From Nematopogon swammerdamellus (lineage: Eukaryota; Arthropoda; Insecta; Lepidoptera; Adelidae): a stretch of DNA of 64,000 nucleotides. Below the pieces are notes generated by a model, which made no database searches, was not told where the DNA came from, and saw only the letters and a list, made by a program, of their open reading frames with translations. This document shows positions 56,462 through 64,000 of this stretch, piece by piece. The stretch covers positions 23,033,349 to 23,097,348 of the forward strand of contig OX336339.1 in assembly GCA_946902875.1 (NCBI GenBank), given 5' to 3'. Every line of letters begins with the position of its first letter. Position 1 is the first letter of the stretch. The translations under genes were made by a program, and so were the position numbers.

Positions 56462-56735
56462 TTTTTTTTATGGAAACTGACACGGTTGGCTACATCACCT
56501 ACAACATCCGTGATGTCAGCCCATAACACCGGGTGATCTAGGTGCTATGTCAGTGCTTCCCTTCATTTCGCGAGATGTCGCTAGCGACCAAACGTCAGAT
56601 GCTATACGTTTCTACAACACACTCTCGAAATAACAATTACGCTCTGTATAATATTTATAATTAGAACCCGGTGTTATGGGCTGACATCACGGATGTTGTA
56701 GGTGATGTAGCCAACCGTGGCAGTTTCCATTAAAA
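56462..56735. repeat. Inverted pair of SINE A tails
   Basis: 56462-56570 (-) and 56665-56735 (+) are inverse copies of GGCTACATCACCTACAACAT / ATGTTGTAGGTGATGTAGCC, each outward end carrying a T or A run. The ~95-bp spacer has its own ATTTCGCGAGA...TCTCGAAAT pairing. Confidence 0.7.
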
Positions 56736-57126
56736 AAAAGTGGCCAAGTGCGAGTCAAACTCGCGCACCGAGGGTTCCGTATCGCCATGTCATGGCTAGC
56801 GCCACTCACGCCATCTATGGCGTGTTATGAAATGCTTCATATTATTTAAATGGCATTAGTTAAAATGCTTCATAATCTATTCGGTAGATGGCGCGCGCGC
56901 ATACACTTTTTGGTTTATTCTATGGGAACCTCCGTTAATTTTTTTCCTCTTTTTCTTATTTTTATTATTTGTGGTTAAATCGGCCATAATAACACATATT
57001 CTGTGAAAATTTTAACGGGCTACCTATTACGGTTCAAGAGATACAGCCCTCGGACAGACGGACGGACGGACGGACGGACGGCGTTGGCTTAGTAATAGGG
57101 TCCCGTACCGGATACGGAACCCTAAA
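56736..57126 (+). repeat. Repeat P, copy 7 (full length)
   Basis: Complete copy with GCCAAGTGCGAGTCAAACTC start, AGATGGCGCGCGCGCATAC, (GACG)n and TCCCGTACCGGATACGGAAC end. Confidence 0.75.
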
Positions 57127-57329
57127 AAAAGTATGGGGATTAGCCCACAAAACAGCGAGCTGCGCAGTGCGCCGCTAACATAGTGGAGACAGAGGACGCT
57201 GACATCTCTCCACACTTTTACTGCATCGAGCTGGTCACACTCTCCGATTTTCCACCGGTCCTCCCGGTCTCGGCCTTCAGCGGTACGGAGCCAAGTGCAT
57301 GACTGGGAGTAAAATCAGGTTTTATAGGA
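57127..57329. other. Non-coding DNA
   Basis: No gene recognised. Confidence 0.4.
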
Positions 57330-57611
57330 TTTTAGGTTTCCGTATCTCGCACGGAATCCTATTACTAAGCCTACGCCGTTTGCCTGTCTGTCTGTCTGTC
57401 TGTCTGTCCTACTGCTGTATCTTTGGAACAATTACAGGTAGCCGGTTGTAATTTTCACAGAATATGTGTTATTATGGAGATATAACAACAAATAATAAAA
57501 AATATGAAAAAGTAAAAAAATTTAATTCCCATACAAGAAACGTGTTTTTTTTTCAATGTTTTTTTTTTGTGGTGCGGAAACCTCGGTGCGCGAGTCCGAC
57601 TCGCACTTGGC
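57330..57611 (-). repeat. Repeat P, copy 8
   Basis: Reverse copy from the ACGGAATCCTATTACTAAGC end, (GTCT)n, to GGTGCGCGAGTCCGACTCGC. Confidence 0.7.
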
Positions 57612-57835
57612 CAGTTTTTTATGCAATCCAGTACGGGTGTCTCAGTCAGAGGGAGCACGGCACGTGCTCCGACCAGCCAATATCACCTTCGAGAAGATGC
57701 TATAGCGGAGACTTGCCTTGACCACCCTTGACTTTAATTGCTGGCTAGACTGGACTAGAAGAGAACACTGTCGATCATTATTCGCCCACTACGGTGGTAC
57801 CGATCGGCTACAATTTGTTGGTACTAGCAAAAGGC
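57612..57835 (-). repeat. SINE B, copy 4 (partial)
   Basis: Directly abuts repeat P: CGACCAGCCAATATCACCTT, CGGAGACTTGCCTTGACC, AATTGCTGGCTAGACTGGAC, CTACGGTGGTACCGATCGGC. Confidence 0.6.
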
Positions 57836-58324
57836 GAGGCGAGGCACTTGTGTCTTCTTGCTATGCTCTTCGCGCCTGGTACTGTACAGCCAGGCAGCAG
57901 CGTCGCGCAGGTACAGCGCGGCGTGTTCCGCCCCAGCTAGCTTCATTATTATTTATGATGAGCCGTTGAGCGTTCGCTTTGTGCTATCCAGTGATGAATC
58001 GAACAACGCTCGCTGGAAAGCTAACTTAAAATCTTAGCTCTATCCGCCCCTCTCCGCCCCACTCTGCCCCCCCGCTCCGCCCCACTCCGCCCCCCGCTCC
58101 GCCCCACTCCGCCCCCGGGCAGAGTGCCGTATTGTGTGTAGTTCGGAAGAGAAATTTCAATTTAATATCGCCACAGATAAATCAGGGCGGGGCGAGGGGG
58201 CGCGCGGGTCGTCGCCACGATGCAGTTTTAATGTCGCCCACGCGAGTGGGGATGCCAGGGATACCAAGTTATAGCGCTGATTAATAATGTATTGTATTTA
58301 GAGTATGGGAATTGGTTGTAGTCT
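57836..58324. other. Non-coding DNA with a GC minisatellite
   Basis: 58042-58122: CCGCCCCACTCCGCCCCCCGCT-type units of about 24 bp, three to four copies. Confidence 0.55.
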
Positions 58325-58470
58325 CTACTTCTTATAAAATGGAACGTATGTATGTATGTATGTTTGGAGTAAACTCCGGATCCACTGAACGGATTTTAAT
58401 GCGATTTGCACAATGTAAATAGTAGTTTTTGAGGCTCACTATAGGATATATATACCATTACGCTAAAAGT
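58325..58470 (+). repeat. LINE-tail-like repeat S, copy 2
   Basis: TCTTATAAAATGGAACGTA, (TATG)n, GAGTAAACTCCGGATCCACT, GATTTGCACAATG; aligns with 25068-25216. Confidence 0.55.
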
Positions 58471-58699
58471 GCTTAGGGCTGAGTAGTGCCTACCATCTTT
58501 AATTACTCCTGTACTCATAATATAAAGACTGCATAACTGCAAAATTTATGACAGATGCAGCAATTCACGAAAAAGTGAAAATTTTAAAATAAAATTATAT
58601 GAAGTTATAATGTACCCACACCCACCACACTGCTACACGAAGGATCTGTTATCTGTTACCTACTCGTGTGAAGCCACAGGCAAAGTAAAGCCCACAAAG

Positions 58700-58988
58700 C
58701 CAAAAGTACAAAATCTCGGAGCTCGTGTAGAACGCGCACCGCCGCGCCCCGCAACTAGCACCAGAACCGGGGCTAGAGTTGGTACAAGCGGCCGGATTAG
58801 GACGCTCGTACACTAGTCGTTGGCGGGCGGCTCGCGCACGAGTCAGTAAGCCTGGAGGCGCTATACATAGGAGGACAGGGGTAGCCGCGCGTCGGCGCAC
58901 ACGCGCCAGCGCGTCAGTCTAGCGCCGGCGACCGATCTTAGTCTCCGTCCGCCGCTCAGGCGGAGCGAACGTGCGCGTCTGTCACAAA
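58700..58988 (+). promoter_or_regulatory. CpG-rich promoter and 5' UTR of the THAP gene candidate
   Basis: Dense CpG sequence with TCAGT initiator-like sites at 58914 (A+1 about 58916) and near 58842. The distance from 58916 to the ATG gives a plausible ~73-nt leader. No TATA box at the expected place. Confidence 0.4.
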
Positions 58989-59068
58989 ATGCCTCATTGT
59001 GCAGTGCTTTGGTGCAAAAAGTCGTCGAAAAATTCAAACTTGAACACAGATGGAGTCACCTTTCACGA
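58989..59068 (+). CDS. First coding exon of a THAP-domain protein (partial)
   Basis: ATG at 58989 opens MPHCAVLWCKK, then SSKNSNLNTDGVTFHE. The exon ends after GA at 59068 with donor GTAAGT at 59069. THAP domains are C2CH zinc fingers that bind DNA. They begin with Met, then C-X(2-4)-C (here Cys4 and Cys9), a variable linker, and [VI]-x-F-H-x-F-P about 20 residues later; VTFHE fits exactly, with F-P expected on the next exon. Upstream is a CpG-rich promoter-like island. The remaining zinc ligands (C-x2-H) should follow on downstream exons that I could not locate with confidence. It could belong to a host gene or a P-element-related transposase, since both carry THAP. Confidence 0.6.
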
Positions 59069-59750
59069 GTAAGTACTTTCATTCAATTTGATAGCATTTT
59101 TCGCTTGAATTTCAGTAACAAACATCGGCGTAAATATGTATGGAGAGCTCTTTTCTGCTTACCCACCATAGGTCGACTATCGTGTTGGATGCAGTTAGCT
59201 CTTGTAATTTTTTTTATTTATTGATAAATATGTATGTTAAATGTATACAGATATTTCATGCATTCTGCCTTATTGCCAAAGGACATTTCTTCTAGTCAAC
59301 CTCAGCAGGTTTCCTCGTTCAATATTCGTTTATCGCGCTTTTTTCATTCAACCAGTACCTACCGGTTTTTACTTTTGAGCGACTCTAAAGGAATTAATTT
59401 CTTTAGGTCATGCGTCTACCGGGAATTAGTCTTGTTATGCTTAGCATTAACAAAATTAATTCATAATGAATACCCCGTTAGCATTTAGCACTGCTAAGCG
59501 CCCTGATGAATAAAAATTAATGCTAAATGCTAAGCAATAATCACATTTAATTTTAATTAGCATTGCTGTTTCGTTCGTAAAACTTTGTTGGTTCGTTTGT
59601 TTTGGAACGCACAAAGCAATGAAGTATGTGCTATTTATCTGTGGTACTGCTAAATGCTAAATGCTATATAGCGCCTGCGCTCCGCTGCTAGCTAGCTAGC
59701 TAGCATCTAAATGCGAAATGCGATGCGATCATGCGAGTGAGGGGTCGGAA
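59069..59750. other. Putative intron start / non-coding DNA
   Basis: Plus-strand FSNKHRRKYVWRAL near 59110-59150 has F and W at THAP spacing, but reaching it from the exon needs a 37-45-nt intron, so it may be coincidence. TTAGCATTTAGCA motifs recur at 59440-59700, with (GCTA)n near 59687-59702. Confidence 0.35.
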
Positions 59751-59751
59751 T

Positions 59752-60260
59752 TATCATCTGTCACGTGATCATTAGTTTTGGTCATATCTACAGAACCACT
59801 GGACTTAGACCCATCGTGTTGGTACTCAATCTGAACGTCTCGATGAGATCTATCCATCTGTCACATTAACTATTGTTTTGGTCATAACTCGAGAACCACT
59901 GGTGCTAGACCCATCGTGTTGGTACTCAAACTTCAGGTCTCGGTGAGATCTATCCATCTGTCACATGAACTTTTGTTTTGGTCATAACTCGAGAACCACT
60001 GGTGCTAGATCCATCGTATTGGTACTCAAACTTTAGGTCTCGGTGAGATCTATCCATCTGTCACATGAACTTTTGTTTTGGTCATAACTCGAGAACCACT
60101 GGTGCTAGACCCATCGTGTTGGTACTCAAACTTCAGGTCTCGGTGAGATCTATCCATCTGTCACATGAACTTTTGTTTTGGTCATAACTCGAGAACCACT
60201 GGTGCTAGACCCATCGTGTTGGTACTCAAACTTTAGGTCTCGGTGAGATCTATCCATCTG
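59752..60260. repeat. 100-bp tandem array, five units
   Basis: Units start at 59752 (99 bp, most divergent), 59851, 59951, 60051 and 60151, plus 10 bp of a sixth. Each has TCTATCCATCTGTCACAT, GGTCATAACTCGAGAACCAC, TGGTACTCAAACTT and CTCGGTGAGATC. Confidence 0.95.
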
Positions 60261-60596
60261 TTGCGCGACCATCTCTCGAGACACATGTTAGTTCTTTAGT
60301 TCTTTAGTTCAACAATAACAATGTAAATGTCAACAATGTAAACAGTAACAATGTAAATGTCGTAAATTGTGCTTTTAAATTTAATTCAATTGTTCAAAAG
60401 TTACCAAATGAAAATTTTAATATAGATACCGATCTATAAATAAATAATTAAGTAAATTATTGTTCTGTTTCAAATATATGTTTCTATTACAGACTACACA
60501 GCCTTTCATTTGTTATTTTATTAACCCTTATATAACGAATTCACACCGTCAAACTGACAGAGAGACGCATGGTACATTTTATAAGGCTCTAGCTGC
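60261..60596. other. AT-rich non-coding DNA
   Basis: Short AACAATGTAAATGTC-type repeats at 60312-60362. No gene. Confidence 0.45.
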
Positions 60597-60754
60597 ATGG
60601 CTGGTTAGTTTGTTAAAAAAGGCAAAGCCTGGAAAACCTCATTTTACCCTAAAAAAATTAAATATCCAGGTGGGTATGGCTGGTTAGTTTGTTAAAAAAG
60701 GCAAAGCCTGGAAAACCTCATTTTACCGTAAAAAAATTAAATATCGAGGTGGGT
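60597..60754. repeat. 79-bp tandem duplication
   Basis: Units 60597-60675 and 60676-60754 (GGCTGGTTAGTTTGTTAAAA) differ at only two or three bases seen by eye. Confidence 0.9.
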
Positions 60755-61200
60755 ACTCATAAATTTTTTATGGTAGGGTAGATTTTCGCGAATTTTTCGC
60801 GAAGTCATATTGCAATATAATTTGTCATATCGTTGGCTAAGTAATTAGCAAATAGTTGTTAATAATATAATAATTATTTTTTTTGGTTACAAAACTTTTC
60901 GACTTTCTAACATTATTTTTTTAATTTTGGAAAATTCCAATAACAAATACTGCAATAAGATAATACCAATGTACGAGGTCTTACATATCATTGTTTTGGA
61001 AATTTGATGTAGATTTATAATAAAGTATCCGAGGTATCTCAGAACTTAGAACTATTATCGTGTTTATGCGAAAATCTGCAAATTCGCAAAATTGTGAAAG
61101 GGGCGTTGCCTTTGTTCATTTAAGAGAAAGTTATATTATTCCCTTGATGTAAAGAAGGGTTAAATATTGTTAAATCCGTTTCATCTTTTCATCGCGAATC
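60755..61200. other. AT-rich non-coding DNA
   Basis: No gene recognised. Confidence 0.4.
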
Positions 61201-61249
61201 GACACAATGAGCGACTTATTGTATGAATCCCGTTCAAACGTATGGAAGA

Positions 61250-61555
61250 CTGGCGTCACGTGGCTACCTACTCGCTCGGCCAATCACGGCGTTCCATGCG
61301 CCGCTCCCGCCTCAGACTTCACACCCCTTTGGCGGCTACCTCGGTTCTCATACAAACGATGCCGTATTTCGTATCCAGGTTTACTGACTCGTGGGCTCGC
61401 GGTACGCCGCGCCGCGCGCCCGAGCCGCCCCAGCCGGCTACTGCTCGCCGCTCAGCGCATCCGTCACTCCGCTGTCAGCAGCGGCTTACGTCATAGCGGC
61501 GTCAGCGCCTGCCGGCGACGCGGGCGGCGGCGGAGGCGCGTCACAAAATTTACCC
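61250..61555. promoter_or_regulatory. CpG-rich promoter-like island
   Basis: E-box CACGTG (61257), CCAAT (61280), a CRE/ATF-like TTACGTCA (61486) and dense CpG in repeat-free DNA. Frames through it are compositional; no exon or clear donor found, so direction is unknown. Confidence 0.35.
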
Positions 61556-62860
61556 ACGATTTATTGCAATGACATTTGCATCGATTTTGAATTATACTGT
61601 CGCACGAGCTTCGCACTCGGCCACGGGCAAATACTGTTTTGACGGCACAATACATGTATCATACATAAGTTTGTCAAAGCATTAATAGGGTTCTGCTGGA
61701 CGCACTTTCATGAGCCTTTTGGAGTAATTAAAAATAATCTTAAAAATATGTATTTTCATAAGTTATTTTCATCTTACGCCTACGGATGTAATAGGTAGAA
61801 ACGTAGAAGAGCTGCAGCAGTTATGGTAGATTGTTTATTTTGATACAATTGTAATTTTATTTTATTTATGTATACCGTTTGACAATGCTTTTGAACCTAA
61901 TTATTTTATTATAATTTAATGTTAAGTTTATAAATTTGAGCTACTATGTATGACGAATTCATGTTTACGTTATGACCTAAGAAACTAACTGAAATGAAAT
62001 GAAATTAACAAAATTATTTATTAATGCGAAATGAAAATAATTTTTATTATTAAATTTATTAAAAGGCTAACGTAATGCCTAATAGCATACTCCACAAGTC
62101 ATGTCTGGAATTGTGGTTAAGGCTTATGGGTAGTGAGAAATTAACTGAGATAAAAATAATAATATATAAAGATAAATGTACAATATTTTATAATAAATAA
62201 ATACATTCAATACATCCTTACATGTCCAAATTTAAATACTATACATACATAGTAGTTGGGTTAAAAAAATATATTCTAAGCTTTCTCGTGAATTTCCTCA
62301 ATATTAATATAATGTACTATCAATAGAAAGTGTTTATATTGTTTTTTTATTTATTTATTTATTTTAGACCCATACCTAGAGTAGTAAATAAGGCAATGGA
62401 AGTGTCGTTGCCTTGAACCAAAACATCTAGTTTCGGATATAATATTATCCTGATGGTATTCAGAGTTATTCTATACCAATCAAAATTACGTACTAAATTC
62501 AAATTTCAGCTTTAACACAAGAAGAAAACTCGTTTATCTAAAAGCTCACTAAGGCTCTCCAAGGTGCCTTTAGCGAAGGGAAGTTGCGAACTATCAAAAC
62601 GACAATTAGGTGAGCAGCGAAGTATGTAATCGTGATTGACACGGAACAAGGAACACGGCGTATCTGTCGAATGGGGCTCTTACGTTCCTTATCGTAGACG
62701 CGGTGCGGTTGCGGCGTGCCTTCACCGCCCCAACGCACCCCCGCCCGCCGCCGACGCGCGGCCCACGAGGAATATGAAACGGCGGAGAGCAGAAGTGACA
62801 CTAATATCCGTCTTTAGGCCCAATGTAAGGTTAGCAAGTACGGTGCAATTTCCAAATTTC
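61556..62860. other. AT-rich non-coding DNA
   Basis: No gene recognised; (TTTA)n at 62346-62364. Confidence 0.4.
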
Positions 62861-62867
62861 GCGGGCG

Positions 62868-63410
62868 CAACATTCGTGAAAAGTTCAACCGGCTAGCTAT
62901 TACGATTCAAAAGATACGGTTCGAGTTAAGTACGGATAAGGTTTGTCAGCTTCGGTAGATCAGTGGTTCGGTCGGTCGACTATCGTTAAGCACACCTGGG
63001 CGCGGTCAGTACTTAGATGGATGACCGTTGAGGCTGACCGTGGTTCGGATTCCACATACAATTTTAAGTCCCTTCCAATCTTACCTTACCTTGGTAGGGT
63101 TCATCCCGCCCGGGTTGGTACCACCGCACTGAATGAAACGTCGATCGAAACGGCTATGTAAATAGTTCGTGTTTTCGTACAGTTCAGTGTAGCCGACATG
63201 AAATGAAAGGAAGCACTGACATGGCACCTAATTCACCCGGTGTTATGGGCTGACATCACGGATGTTGTAGGTGATGTAGACAACCGTGTCAGGTTCCATA
63301 AAAAATAAATAATACAGCCCTTGAAAGATAGGACAGACAGACAGACAGACGGACGGCTTAGACTAAGACTTAGTAATAGGCTTCCGTACGGACGCGGAGC
63401 TCTAAAAATA
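62868..63410 (+). repeat. Repeat P, copy 9, split by a SINE A insertion
   Basis: The front piece GTGAAAAGTTCAACCGGCTA (about 62873-62920) stops at AGATAC, and the back piece resumes at ATACAGCCCTTGAAAG (about 63312) with (GACA)n and AATAGGCTTCCGTACGG. Confidence 0.6.
62945..63310 (+). repeat. SINE A, full copy 3
   Basis: A-box-like TAGATCAGTGGTTCGG (62956), 5S-like segment 62985-63030 with GGTCAGTACTTAGATGGATG, GGTTCGGATTCC, central domain and tail ending in CCATAAAAAATAAATAA. Confidence 0.8.
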
Positions 63411-63775
63411 AATGTTATAGCTAGTATTGTTTCTGAAAAATAAAATAAACAATTTGCGTTTCTGGTCCGACAGACTCAACATATTCTGTGTCAGGGTGCG
63501 CTACCACTGAATCCTTGGCTGCGACGCGTCGCCCACCCCCGGCCGCCCCCGCCTCCGCCCCCGCCTCCGCCCCCAGCCGGCCTAGCCTGACGGAGATATA
63601 TCGGTAGTAGATGTCGCTGGGATGTTGCGGGCTTTGCTCGGCTTTTTGTACGACCTAGTAAATTGATGAAACACTCTGCGGGCAAAATTGGATATTCAGA
63701 TTGACAGGTAAGCTTTCAATTCGGTATTCATTTTTTTTTTGAGTTCGAATTAGAAGGAGATATTAACCGTGTCGC
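63411..63775. other. Non-coding DNA
   Basis: A CCGCCCCCGCCT tandem at 63540-63580. No gene. Confidence 0.45.
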
Positions 63776-63958
63776 GCTGGTACCTACTTAAAAAGAATAG
63801 CCCTACTGCATCGCTCGCCATGTACATCAGGATAATGGATAAGGAGAAGACGCCGTGCTAAAGGGCGACAGGGTCGCCACCTCTCACCTTGGCACGGTAA
63901 TTCCACCGAGTCATGCAGCAGGTGGGTGTTCGTGCCTTACTCACTGCTTGATAATTTT
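63776..63958 (-). repeat. Interspersed repeat D, copy 3
   Basis: AAAAAGAATAGCCCTACTGC, AAAGGGCGACAGGGTCGCCA, CTCACCTTGGCACGG, TTCCACCGAGTCATGCAGCA. Confidence 0.65.
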
Positions 63959-64000
63959 TTTTTTTTTTTTTTTATTGAACCTGACACGGTTGGCTACATC
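63955..64000 (-). repeat. SINE A, start of a copy cut by the window end
   Basis: T run (63955-63973) then CTGACACGGTTGGCTACATC: the A-rich end and tail of a reversed SINE A. Confidence 0.65.

Noticed and set aside
62985..63030. Possible 5S rRNA gene
   Set aside because: Only ~45 bp of 5S-like sequence inside a SINE.

Overview
The window reads as an insect genome, most likely a moth or butterfly. AT-rich non-coding DNA carries short CpG-rich islands. Old transposable-element fragments of types I associate with Lepidoptera are dense: SINEs, a short interspersed repeat beginning with a GTGCGAGTC palindrome, RTE-like and other non-LTR retrotransposon tails, a Penelope-like element, and fold-back/MITE-like hairpins. 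These family identifications are from memory and were not searched. I see no operons, no functional tRNA or rRNA gene, no CRISPR, and no complete host protein gene.

Layout. 0.3-2.1 kb: minus-strand Ty3/Gypsy gag and reverse transcriptase relic. 3.3-5.4 kb: YqaJ-type exonuclease relic (-) abutting a 1.7 kb element with 28-bp perfect inverted repeats that carries a small two-exon gene (+). 5.6-11.9 kb: repeats, a non-LTR C-terminus (7.4 kb), a hammerhead-like fold-back (8.6 kb) and a Penelope-like GIY-YIG relic followed by a hammerhead-like motif (9.3-10 kb). 12.0-17.0 kb: a 5,044-bp non-autonomous LTR retrotransposon with two apparently identical 1,289-bp LTRs and a 4-bp target duplication; its polypurine tract, primer-binding site and gag remnant all place its sense on the minus strand. 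17-32 kb: SINE, LINE and fold-back fragments and simple repeats. 32.8-32.95 kb and 58.9-59.07 kb: two CpG-rich islands ending in a start codon plus a consensus splice donor; the second encodes the beginning of a THAP zinc-finger domain. These are the best host-gene candidates. 33-58 kb: quiet non-coding DNA with scattered repeats and several segments resembling conserved enhancers. 59.7-60.8 kb: a 100-bp x5 tandem array and a 79-bp duplication. 61.2-61.6 kb: a CpG-rich promoter-like island. 62.9-64 kb: SINEs nested in older repeats.

Most unusual signals: (1) a SINE family whose head combines tRNA-like A and B boxes with a 5S rRNA-like internal segment; (2) a second, tRNA-headed SINE family that shares an ~80-bp central domain with it; (3) three hammerhead-like hairpins with different but compensated stems; (4) the recent LTR element with almost all coding sequence deleted. 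Coordinates of degenerate repeats are approximate to about +/-10 bp.
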